From Castor canadensis (Eukaryota > Chordata > Mammalia > Rodentia > Castoridae): a stretch of DNA of 64,000 nt. A model generated the notes under the pieces. The model saw nothing but the letters and a program-made list of their open reading frames with translations, had not been told where the DNA came from and ran no database searches. This document shows, piece by piece, positions 1-10,612 of the stretch. The position numbers were made by a program, and so were the translations under genes. The number at the start of each line of letters is the position of its first letter. Within the stretch, counting starts at the first letter, position 1. The stretch covers positions 125,293,583 to 125,357,582 of the forward strand of contig NC_133390.1 of assembly GCF_047511655.1 (NCBI RefSeq), written 5' to 3'.

Positions 1-1678
1 GACATTACCAAGAGATTCACAGAACTCCTTTGCAGTAGATGCTGTGGGTGCCCTATCCCAATCTTTTCCACATTAACACACTCCACTGCTAGACGTAATG
101 GCTAACTGCGATCCTTTCCTCCTGAAAATTGTTCAGTGGATTAGAATCCCAACATTCCCTCCACCCCCAGAAGTTATATATCCCTTTTGTCTCTGCAATA
201 TACGTAACAAATCAATTGCAGCCACTGGGACACCAAATGCCCCTTTTTGCCTCAAGATGCAAATAGTTTTGTGTGTAATTCATGCTCCAGCATACCCCAT
301 AGGATCAAATGGGAACCGACTTCAGATGATATACCACCTCTCTGCCTAGCTCCTCCTCTTGCCACATCAGGTTCTACTAATTTCCTTTCTCCTGAGGGTT
401 CTTCCTCCATAAATCCCATGGACCCAAATTCTTTTTTCCTTGGGCCCGACCCAAGACAGTGCCTGAAAGCACGATTAAAGCATGTGTGACACCTTCCCTA
501 TCTCAGTTCTCCAAGTTCGGTTTAAGGAGAGTGTGAGCCAGGGTCTCCTGCTAAAGAAGGTCTGAGCTTCCTAAGGGATGATATAGAGCTTTGGTTTGGA
601 AGTAAGAGTCCAAAATTGTACACAACATGAGCTATGAATAAAAGCCAGGCTTGATTGTTAGTACAACAGAGTAAAGGGATTTTGCATTTAGTGAAGAGCA
701 AAGGGTGTTTCTGGGATAAACATTATTGAGGGTTTGCTAAATCTACATTTCTATGAGGTCTTATTTACATATAAACCTCAGGAACTACAGGAGGTTACAC
801 GAAGTCAGCAGGATTCATATCTATCAAAGAAAGTCTAAGACTCTGAGAGAAATGAAGGCACCATGGGGCAAGAGTTGAGTCAAATCACCACATATCATTG
901 CCACCACCTTACATGACAATGGGAAACAGCTTATTCTCTAGAGGAATTATATGGAATTTAGGGAGTTGACCGTGGGTATAGGATATAGGTAGATGTGTTA
1001 AGATGTTGGCCTGTATTGACCAATACAGTAGCTATTCATCACAGGTTACAACTGGGCACTTAAAATGTGTGTGTGTAGTCTAAATAGACATGTACTGTAA
1101 ATGAATAATATATAGTAAAAACCAAAGACTTGTGCCAAAGAAAATGTAAAGTATCAATATATAATTTTATATCGATTATATATTGAAATAATATTAGGTT
1201 GTTTAATACACATTATTAAAATTAATCCTGCCTGTTTCTTCTTATATTTTTTTAATATGGCTACTAGAAATTTAAAAATTACAAATGTAGCCACCCTTTT
1301 GGCCTTATCTGTCCCTTTTCCCTTGTGAGGACTAGATATGATGATTAGAGCTCCAGTTGTTATCTTGTCACTTTGATGATGAAAGAGCAGAAAGAGAGCA
1401 TCACATGACACTAGGGATCTAACATTCTATCCCTGGCAAGTCAATCTCCATGTTTATTTTAAATGAGAGAAAAACTGTTTTTATTTTCATATTTAACTGA
1501 TTAGAGCTATGCAACTAAAAATCTTTGGTGACCCCCCCAGTCTATGGGAGAGAATAGAGTGTCTATGATTGGTGGTGAGGGACACACAAAGCAAAGGGAA
1601 AGGAAGCCAGACCAGAGGGGAATGAGGGAGAGGAGGAATCTCTTTTAGAACTGCAACAACCTCCACTAAGAGAATAAT
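1..1678. other. Intergenic, nothing recognised
   Basis: Unique-looking AT-rich sequence. The open frames at 98-489 and 1154-1411 are short, lack known domains and are treated as chance. No RNA gene or clear repeat was found. Confidence 0.6.
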
Positions 1679-1759
1679 CCAACCTCACCTTCAAGGTTTG
1701 CTCCTTTGCTCCTTTGCTGAGCCCTTGAAGGTGAGGTTGGCCTCACCTCACCTTCAAGG
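1679..1759. repeat. Perfect 18-bp inverted repeat plus a third copy
   Basis: The arm ccaacctcaccttcaagg (1679-1696) is perfectly inverted at 1723-1740 with a 26-nt loop. The loop holds a short tandem of tttgctcc units. A further direct copy of the last 14 nt of the arm follows at 1746-1759. It would form a stable hairpin. It matches no family I know. Confidence 0.8.
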
Positions 1760-1769
1760 CCCTGTGCTA

Positions 1770-2075
1770 CTCATTTTCTATCACAATACCAAACAACCAA
1801 TAACCAATTATATATATTTTTTAAAAGCTTGTTTTGCCATTATCTGTTGGCCCTGTTGCTTTTGGGCCTATGGCAAGGCAGCACATCATGGCAGAACAAA
1901 ACCACTCACATCACGGCAAAAGAGAAGAAGGAAGGAGAAAAGTCAGGATTCTACAATCCCCTTCAAGGACACACCCACAATGGCCTAAAACTTCACACAA
2001 GGCCTTTTACAGGTTCTAAACTTCCCAGTAGCAACACCCTGGACCATGATACAAACTATAGCAAGTACCTTGGAG
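1770..2075 (-). mobile_element. Possible degenerate MaLR/ERVL LTR fragment
   Basis: The stretch with catcatggcagaacaaaacc followed by ggacacacccacaatggcct and agtagcaacaccctggacc resembles the antisense of MaLR-type LTRs from memory. It is heavily diverged, so family and ends are uncertain. Confidence 0.35.
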
Positions 2076-3104
2076 CTTCTTTGATAAAGTAAAATTCGAT
2101 TATAATCAGTCTTTGGACAAGACTGATCTCATTTCCTTTCACTCCCCCTTCTCTCTTTTGCTTCACTCTTCCTTCTGATAATTTACTCAAACATTTTTTA
2201 TCCAAAGGACAAAGTCAGGAGTGGAAGAATCAGAGATAAAAGCAGATCAAAATAAACAGGCAGAAATAAAGTTATTAAGCTATTGTTTGTGAGCAAGATC
2301 AAGGAGTCATGTTACTGCTAATGGTGAAGCTTTGATTGTGAACGGTTGAAACTGTCACAAGAGTGGAACCAGTTTCATAAAGATAAAGGAAAGAGCTCAT
2401 TTGTGCCACAGCACAGTGTGTATCTCTAAACCCAGTCTTATGTATACTGAACTCACTTTCAACATCACAGCCACACATGCTTTCTAGACTTTTATCTGTC
2501 TGTGCTGTGCCGTTGCACTTCGTATATGAAATAGGAATTTCAGTGTTTCCACCAGAATATGTAAGTTGCATGCACTATCTCCAATAAAAAACTAAAATTT
2601 TCCAGATTTTCCAAATAGCCTAAATTTAAAGCTTTCTTGAAGTCTTTATAAAATCTTACCAAAAAATCTTTCCCAGGTTAATTTATTCAACAAATATACC
2701 AAGACCTTAAAAATTCATTCTTCTGCTTCATAAAGAAAATATAAATGTCATAGTTTTATATATATGCATAAATAATTCATGCCACAAAATATTTTATTTC
2801 TATGTTAAGGATATTTAGTTCTAAAGATTCCATGATTTAACTTTCTAAAATGGGTAGGAAGGACATGATTTCAGAGTCCCAGTCTGAGCTTCAATTTGGA
2901 ACACGGGCCTCATTTCTCTTTAACATGAAGGATTTGTTGCCCAAACATGATTTGAATGATACCGAGAAGAGAATTATTTACACATAGACAAAATTTCTAC
3001 AATCTTTTAATGAAGATTGGATTCTATGTGTACCATATTTGCAATGTGATCTTTTTGTCTATCTGAAATAGATTTTAAAATGCGATTAAGGTTATGTCAG
3101 TAAT
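2076..3104. other. Intergenic, nothing recognised
   Basis: AT-rich sequence with no convincing gene or repeat. The minus-strand open frame 2299-2571 lacks recognisable features. Confidence 0.55.
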
Positions 3105-3227
3105 TTTTTTATTTGGTAGGTTTTTTGAAGTAGGATTTCACTATAGAGCCCAGGCTGGTCTCAAATTTATAATCCTCCACCTCAGGCTGTCAAGTGCTGG
3201 GCTTACAAGCATGCCTGGCTTATGTCA
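3105..3227 (-). mobile_element. B1-like SINE, antisense
   Basis: The sequence cccaggctggtctcaaattt followed by aatcctccacctcaggct and gcttacaagcatgcctggct is the reverse complement of a 7SL-derived B1-type SINE. The head lies toward 3227. Confidence 0.75.
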
Positions 3228-3479
3228 GTAATCTTACACATGTGATAGAAAGCCCAGATTGATTAATATACTAAAAGCATGTATTGACTCATGTGTTTGG
3301 AACATTCAGAATTAGACTGGTCTTTTCATTTGATCCAAAGTACCACACACAGTTCCACAATGTCCTCTGGTCTCATTTTCCTGTAACTCTCTGTTACCCC
3401 CCACCTTTTTTTTTCATTTTCAGGATGACTTATCTTACGCAAGGAAGATGGGAAGATGGCTGCCAGGATTGGCACCATA

Positions 3480-3493
3480 CCTCCTTCACTTTT
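3480..3493. repeat. L1 target-site duplication, 3' side of element
   Basis: The sequence cctccttcactttt is identical to 10599-10612 and directly abuts the poly(A) end of the L1 (seen as T on this strand). Confidence 0.92.
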
Positions 3494-3923
3494 TTTTTTC
3501 TTTTATTATTCATATGTGCATACAAGGCTTGGGTCATTTCTCCCCCCTGCCCCCACCCCCTCCCTTACCACCCACTCCGCCCCCTCCCTCAATACCCAGC
3601 AGAAACTATTTTGCCCTTATTTCTAATTTTGTTGTAGAGAGAGTATAAGCAATAATAGGAAGGAACAAGGGTTTTTGCTGGTTGAGATAAGGATAGCTAT
3701 ACAGGGCATTGACTCACATTGATTTCCTGTGCGTGGGTGTTACCTTCTAGGTTAATTCTTCTTGAACTAACGTTTTCTCTAGTACCTGTTCCCCTTTTCC
3801 TATTGGCCTCAGTTGCTTTTAAGGTATCTGCTTTAGTTTCTCTGCGTTAAGGGCAACAAATGCTAGCTAGTTTTTTAGGTGTCTTACCTATCCTCACCAC
3901 TCCCTTGTGTGCTCTCGCTTTTA

Positions 3924-6900
3924 TCATGTGCTCAAAGTCCAATCCATTTGTTCTGTTTGCCCTTGATCTAAATGTCCACATATGAGGGAGAATATACGAT
4001 TTTTGGTCTTTTGGGCCAGGCTAACCTCACTCAGAATGATGTTCTCCAATTCCATCCATTTACCAGCAAATGATAACATTTCGTTCTTCTTCATGGCTGC
4101 ATAAAATTCCATTGTGTATAGATACCACATTTTGTTAATCCATTCGTCAGTGGTGGGGCATCTTGGCTGTTTCCATAACTTGGCTATTGTGAATAGTGCT
4201 GCAATAAACATGGGTGTGCAGGTGCCTCTGGAGTAACCTGTGTCACAGTCTTTTGGGTATATCCCCAAGAGTGGTATTGCTGGATCAAATGGTAGATCAA
4301 TGTCTAGTTTTTTAAGTAGCCTCCAAATTTTTTTCCAGAGTGGTTGTACTAGTTTACATTCCCACCAACAGTGTAAGACGGTTCCTTTTTCCCTGCATCC
4401 TCGCCAACACCTGTTGTTGGTGGTGTTGCTGATGATGGCTATTCTAATAGAGGTGAGGTGGAATCTTAGCATGGTTTTAATTTGCATTTCCTTTATTCCT
4501 AGAGATGGTGAGCATTTTTTCATGTGTTTTTTGGCCATTTGAATTTCTACTTTTGAGAAAGTTCTGTTTAGTTCACTTGCCCATTTCTTTATTGGTTCAT
4601 TAGTTTTGGGAGAATTTAGTTTTTTAAGTTCCCTGTATATTCTGGTTATCAGTCCTTTGTCTGATGTATAGTTGGCAAATGGGTGTTCTCTTCAGTTTAG
4701 AGACCATTTCTTTTGATGCACAGAAGTTTTTAGTTTTATGAGGTCCCATTTATCTATGCTGTCTCTTAGTTGCTGTGCTGCTGGGGTTTCATTGAGAAAG
4801 TTCTTACCTATACCTACTAATTCCAGAGTATTTCCTACTCTTTCCTGTATCAACTTTAAAGTTTGTGGTCTGATATTAAGATCCTTCATCAATTTTGAGT
4901 TAATCTTGGTATAGGGTGATATACATGGATCTAGTTTCAGTTTTTTGCAGACTGCTAACCAGTTTTCCCAGCAGTTTTTGTTGAAGAGGCTGCTATTTCT
5001 CCATCATATATTTTTAGCTCCTTTGTCTAAGACAAGTTGGTTATAGTTTTGTGGCTTCATATCAGGGTCCTCTATTCTGTTCCACTGGTCTTCATGTCTG
5101 TTTTTGTGCCAGTACCATGCTGTTTTTATTGCTTTGCTTTGTAATATAGTTTGAAGTCAGGTATTGTGATACCTCCTGCATTGTTCTTTTGACTGAGTAT
5201 TGCCTTGGCTATTCGTGGCTTCCTGTGTTTCCATATAAATTTCATGGTAGATTTTTCGATCTCTTTAATGAATGTCATTGGAATTTTGATGGGAATTGCA
5301 TTAAACATGTAGATTACTTTTGGGAGTAGCGACATTTTTACTATGTTGATTCTACCAATCCATGAGCATGGGAGATCTCTCCACTTTCTATAGTCTTCCT
5401 CAATCTCTTTCTTCAGAAGTGTATAGTTTTCCTTGTAGAGGTCTTTCACATCTTTTGTTAGGTTTACACCTGGGTATTTGATTTTTTTGGAGGCTATTGT
5501 AAATGGAATTGTTTTCATACATTCTTTTTCAGTTTGCTCATTATTAGTGTATAGAAATGCTAATGATTTTTCTATGTTGATTTTATATCCTGCTACCTTG
5601 CTGTAGCTATTGATGATGTCTAGAAGCTTCTGAGTAGAGTTTTTTGGGTCTTTAAGGTATAGGATCATGTCATCTGCAAATAGGGATATTTTGACAGTTT
5701 CTTTACCTATTTGTATTCCTTTTATTCCTTCTTCTTGCCTAATTGTTCTGGCTAGGAATTCCAGTACTATGTTGAATAGGAGTGGAGATAGTGGGCATCC
5801 TTGTCTGGTTCCTGATTTTAGAGGGAATGGTTTCAGTTTTTCTCCGTTAAGTATAATGCTGGCTGTAGGCTTGTCATATATAGCTTTTATAATGTTGAGG
5901 TACTTTCCTTCTATTTCTAGTTTTCTTAGAGCTTTTATCATGAAATGGTGTTGGATCTTATCAAAGGCTTTTTCTGCATCTATTGAGATGATCAAGTGGT
6001 TTTTGTCTTTGCTTCTGTTAATGTGGTTTATTACGTTTATTGATTTTCATATGTTGAACCACCCCTGCATCCCCGGGATGAAGCCTACTTGGTGGTGGTG
6101 AATAGTCTTTTTGATATGTTGTTGAATTCGGTTTGCCATTATTTTGTTGAGGATTTTTGCATCAATGTTCATTAAGGAGATTGGCCTATAGTTCTCTTTT
6201 TTGGAGGTGTCTTTGCCTGGTTTGGGGATAAGTGTAATACTGGCTTCATAAAATGTGTTTGGCAGTTTTCCTTCCCTTTCTATTTTGTGGAACAGTTTAA
6301 GGAGGGTTGGTATCAGTTCTTCTTTAAAGGTCTGATAGAATTCAGCAGAGAATCCATCAGGTCCTGGACTTTTCTTTTTGGGGAGACTCTTGATTGCAGC
6401 TTCAATTTCATTTTGTGTTATAGATCTATTCAGGTGGTTAATTTCCTCTTGGTTCAGTTTTGGATGATCATATGTATCTAGAAATCTGTCCATTTCTTTA
6501 AGATTTTCAAATTTATTTGAATATAGTTTCTCGAAGTAGTCTCTGATGATTTCCTGGACTTCCATGGTGTTTGTTGTTATCTCCCCTTTTGCATTCCTAA
6601 TTCTGCTAATTTGGGTTTTTTCTCTCCTCATTTTAGTCAAGTTTGCCAGGGGTCTATCAATCTTGTTTATTTTTTCAAAGAACCAACTTTTTTTTCATTA
6701 ATTCTTTGTATGGTTTTTTTGGTTTCTAGTTCGTTGATTTCAGCTCTTATTTTTATGATTTCTCTCCTTCTATTTATTTTGGGATTTGCTTGTTCCTGTT
6801 TTTCTAGGAGTTTGAGATGTATCATTAGGTCATTGATTTGGGATCTTTCAGTCTTTTTAATATATGCACTCATGGCTATAAACTTTCCTCTCAGGACTGC

Positions 6901-7770
6901 CTTAGCTGTGTCCCATAGGTTCCGGTAGGTTGTGTATTCATTTTCATTGACTTCCAGGCACTTTTTAATTTCCTCTTTTATTTCATTGATTATCCATTCT
7001 TCATTAAGTAATGAGTTATTTAGTTTCCAGCTGTTTGCATATTTTTTGTCTTTACTTTTTTTGTTGAGTTCTACTGCATTGTGATCAGATAGTATGCATG
7101 ATATAATTTCTATTTTCTTATATTTGCTGAGACTTGCTTTGTGCCATAGGATATGATCTATTTTGGAGAAGGTTCCATGGGCTGCTGAGAAGAATGTATA
7201 TTGTGTAGAAGTTGGATGAAATGTTCTGTAGACATCTAGTAGGTCCATTTGATCTATTGCATATTTTAGATCTTGGATTTCTTTATTGAGTTTTTGTTTG
7301 GATGACCTATCTATTGATGATAATGGGGTGTTAAAGTCTCCCACAACCACTGTGTTGGCGTTTATATATGCTTTTAGGTCTTTCAGGGTATGTTTGATCA
7401 AATTGGGTGCATTGACATTGGGTGCATACAGGTTGATAATTATTATTTCCTTTTGGTCTATTTCCCCTTTTATTAGTATGGAATGTCCTTCTTTATCTTG
7501 TTTGATCAATGTAGGTTTGAAGTCTACTTTGTCAGAGATAAGTATTGCTACTCCTGCCTGTTTTGGGGGGCCATTAGCTTGGTAAATCTTCTTCCAGCCT
7601 TTCATCCTTAGCCTATGCTTATTTCTGTCGGTGAAATGGGTCTCCTATAAGCAACAAATTGTTCGATCTTCCTTTTTAATCCATTTCATCAAGTGGTGCC
7701 TTTTGATGGGTGAATTAAGTCCATTAACATTAAGTGTTAGTACTGATAGATATGTGCTGATTCCTGTCAT
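3924..7770 (-). pseudogene. L1 ORF2 (endonuclease and reverse transcriptase), broken
   Basis: ORF2p nicks target DNA and reverse transcribes L1 RNA. The start ATG is at 7770-7768. An in-frame TAG at 7647-7645 interrupts codon 42, in the endonuclease region just before the conserved ETH motif. The endonuclease continues from 7605 with [10 protein letters not shown] and the catalytic SDHN motif. A frameshift near 6700, at an A-rich run, ends this part. The reverse transcriptase region (6640-5126) shows [23 protein letters not shown] and the catalytic FADD box, with a TGA at 6049-6047 in place of Arg. Further frameshifts occur near 5126 and 4690. The last part (4538-3924) holds the Cys-rich C-terminal motif around CWRGCREKG and CWWEC. 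At least five lesions inactivate it. Confidence 0.93.
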
Positions 7771-7820
7771 TTAGTTGTCTTAGTTGTTTGAAGGTTTGAT
7801 TGTGTGTACCTAAGTTGAGG

Positions 7821-8907
7821 TTACTCTCTACTTTCTTGCTTTTTCTTTTCCTGTGGTTTGGTGCTGCCTGTCTTTTCATGGTTAAGTTGGGTTTCACTTT
7901 CTGTGTGCAGAAACCCTTGCAGAATCTTTTGCAGTGGTGGCTTTGTGGTCACATATTGTTTTAGTTTCTGCTTATCATGGAAGACTTTTATTGCTCCATC
8001 TATTTTGAATGATAGTTTTGCTGGGTAGAGTATCCTGGGGTTGAAGTTATTTTCATTCAGTGCCCAGAAGATCTCACCCCATGCTCTTCTTGCTTTTAAT
8101 GTTTCTGTTGAGAAGTCTGCTGTGATTTTCATGGGTTTACCTTTGTATGTTACTTGTTTTTTCTCTCTTACAGCCTTTAATATTCTTTCCTTAGTTTCTG
8201 AACTTGTTGTTTTAATGATGATATGTCATGGGGTAGTTCTATTTTGATCTGGTCTGTTTGGTGTCCTGGAGGCCTCTTGCATCTGTATGGGAATATCTTT
8301 CTCTAGATTTGGGAAATTTTCCGTTATTATTTTGTTGAATATATTGTGCATTCCCTTTGCTTGCACCTCTTCTCCTTCGATGCCCATGATTCTCAAGTTT
8401 GGTCTTTTGATGGAATCAGTGAGTTCTTGCATTTTCTTTTCACAGGTCTTGAGTTGTTTAATTAATAGTTCTTTGGTTTTTCCTTTAATTACCATTTCAT
8501 CTTCAAGTTCTGAGATTCTGTCTTCTGTTTGTTCTATTCTGCTGGATTGGCCTTCCGTTTTGTTTTGCAGTTCTGTTTCGTTCTTTTTTCTGAGGTTTTC
8601 CATATCCTGGCTGTTTTCCTGTTTAATGTTGTCTATTTTTGTCCTGAGTTCATATCTGTTTATTCATTGTGTTTTCTCTTTCACTTTGGTGTTTATACAG
8701 TGCTTCTATGGTTTCCTTTATTTCTTCTTTTGTTTTTTCAAATTCTCTATTTTTGTTGTCTTGGAATTTCTTGAGTGTCTCCTGTACATTTTGGTTGACC
8801 CTATCCAGTACCATCTCTATAAAATTTTCATTGAGTACCTGTACTATGTCTTCTTTTAAATTATTCCTGTGGGCTTCATTGGGTTCTTTGGCATAGTTTA
8901 CCTTCAT
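7821..8907 (-). pseudogene. L1 ORF1 (RNA-binding chaperone protein), broken
   Basis: ORF1p coats L1 RNA as a trimer. The N-terminal part (8907-8650) is rich in Lys/Glu heptads typical of the coiled coil. The middle part (8603-8226) continues the coil and enters the RRM-like domain with the family motif RPNLRIMGIEGEE. The last part (8132-7821) is the C-terminal domain with the segment ILYPAKLSFK. A frameshift or stop lies between 8650 and 8603. A TGA at 8228-8226 lies in the same frame as the parts on both sides and sits where L1 relatives have Arg (CGA), so it is probably CpG decay. The protein cannot be made whole. Confidence 0.9.
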
Positions 8908-10598
8908 TTTGTTGGAGTCTGGATCTTCATTCCCCTCTGGTTCCTGTACTAATTTTTTGCTGTGGGGAAACTGGTTTCCCTGTTTTTCTGTCTTCCCATC
9001 ATTATCTTTGGTGTTGTTACTGTCCCTGTACTGTGTGCAATCAAGTATTTTTTATCTTATAATAATAACAACGGTAATATTTAGAATGGAAGGGTGCGCT
9101 GAGATGGAAAGCAAGAAGTTAGAGAAATGGGAAAAACAAATACACAGACTGGAGGGAGAAAACAGAACAAGGTGTCAGACAAGAAGATTTCAAAGGTATA
9201 AACAGGGAGCTTTAGTGTACTAATCAACAGTAAGCTGAACAGACATTAGAGAGACAGAGAGAGGATTGAAAATAAAAAATAAAAAAATAAAGGTAAGAAT
9301 AAAAATAAAAAATAAGTAAATGAAAGAAAAATCTATTTATAAAAATGTATTAAAATAAAATGGAAAAATAGAAAATTTAAAAAAACAAAAAAACCTCCAA
9401 GTTCAAATGCAGTGAAGTCTCAGTCTCCAATCCTGGAGATGGGTGCCTCAGATGTTGTTCTGTAGTTGTCTCATCAAAGGGGATGCATAAAGAAGAACAA
9501 AACTACACACACACACGCACAAAAAAAAACCCCACCAAGTGTCCCAAGTTCAAATGCAATACAGTTTCAGTAAGTTTTTCAGCTTGCAGGTGTAATTCGG
9601 TTGTTCTCTCATCAAAGGTAGGGAGACAAAGAAAAAAAAAAGAGTCTGGAGACAGTTCTGAGAATGGTATCTGCAACTGTGGCTTGCCTGCCTGCTGCTG
9701 TCAGCCTGCTGTTGCTGGAGGCGTTATTTATGCAGATCTCTGGGGTGAGCTTAGCACTCACCTGGCCCTGCAGGCTTTGTTTGCTCAGATTTCTCCTGTG
9801 CGTGAGCCTCTGCTACAAGCTTTTCCCTTTCCAAGCACTGGGAAAGGTGACACTGCACCCGTGTTCTCAGGCCTGCGTGTTTATTTACAGTTCATGTGGG
9901 AGGTGGGTCTTCCCCCTTCTCCTGTGCAGTTCTCCTCCCACCTCAGCTTTCACAAGCTTTCCTGCTCCTGATTACTGGGCGGTGCTGCTGCTCTTGCCAG
10001 CCGCCATGTTTGTTTACAGCTCACGTGGGAAGTGGGTCTTCCCTCCTCTCCTGTGGAGTTTTCCTCCCTCTGCCACTCTCAGAAGCTTTCCTGCTCCTGG
10101 TTGCTGGGTGCACACCCCCACTCCCACCAGAGGCTCTCTGGCCCACCCGACTTGCTTATTTACAGTCCTGGGAAGGATTCCCTTCCCCCAATCTTCAGCG
10201 CTCAGTGCGCCACACCCTCTTTCCTGTGTGTCTTATTTGTTGTTATTGCTTATTACTCAGTTTCTCTTTTTTTTCCCCGGGTGGAGGTCAGTCTGTCCAG
10301 AGGGCTATGCTGCTCTGGCCCAGGCTTGTTTGTGGGAGTACCACGGTACTGTGAAGGTCACCTGGTCCACGTCTTCCCAAGCCATCTGGGTGCCGGTGAC
10401 TGGTGGCCTGGGGCCCTCCTTGTTTCTCCATTTAACATGAAGTGGAGATTCTCTGCACCAGCTGGAGGTGTGGAGGGGTCAAAGTTATGCCTTTTCTCAG
10501 TGATTATGCCTGCAAAGTGTGTCTCTGGCGTCTCTCTAAGATTTCACTATAGGAGGCTTGCTTTCTGCTTCCTTCCTCTAGCTGCCATCTTGGAATCC
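8908..10598 (-). promoter_or_regulatory. L1 5'UTR / internal promoter with tandem subrepeats
   Basis: This 1.7-kb 5' untranslated region begins (minus strand) ggattccaagatggcagcta, a YY1-like L1 start. It contains two sets of diverged tandem repeats. One has units starting at about 9879, 10008 and 10154 on the plus strand, each with a t-rich acag motif followed by a conserved gtgggaagtgggtcttcc-type block. The other is a duplicated block of about 140-147 nt with ccaagttcaaatgca at 9397 and 9544 and ctcatcaaagg at 9470 and 9608. An A-rich, low-complexity stretch (about 9260-9400) separates this from ORF1. Open frames on the plus strand here are not genes. Confidence 0.8.
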
Positions 10599-10612
10599 CC
10601 TCCTTCACTTTT
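10599..10612. repeat. L1 target-site duplication, 5' side of element
   Basis: The sequence cctccttcactttt is identical to 3480-3493. It sits at the 5' end of the minus-strand L1 and overlaps the palindrome cttcactt-tt-aagtgaag (10603-10620), which was the original target sequence. Confidence 0.92.

Larger units (their letters stand above)
3494..10598 (-). mobile_element. Full-length LINE-1 (L1) retrotransposon, inactivated
   Basis: This is a 7.1-kb L1 on the minus strand. In the element's own direction it has a 5'UTR (10598 to about 8908), ORF1 (8907 to about 7821), ORF2 (7770-3924), a 3'UTR with a G-rich polypurine tract (the C-rich stretch at 3541-3595 on the plus strand) and a poly(A) tail (T run at about 3491-3500). 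Both sides carry the 14-nt target-site duplication cctccttcactttt (3480-3493 and 10599-10612). The inferred nick, TT/AAAA in the element's sense, is the canonical L1 endonuclease site. Both ORFs are broken by stops and frameshifts, so the copy is not autonomously active. Completeness and a perfect duplication suggest a moderately young insertion. Confidence 0.95.

Noticed and set aside
8287-8859. Plus-strand 190-codon hydrophobic frame
   Set aside because: It is the antisense shadow of L1 ORF1; the hydrophobic composition comes from reading the Lys/Glu-rich coding strand backwards.
9393-9618. Regularly spaced repeats that might suggest a CRISPR-like array
   Set aside because: Only two or three diverged copies with long periods, inside an L1 5'UTR in a mammalian genome.
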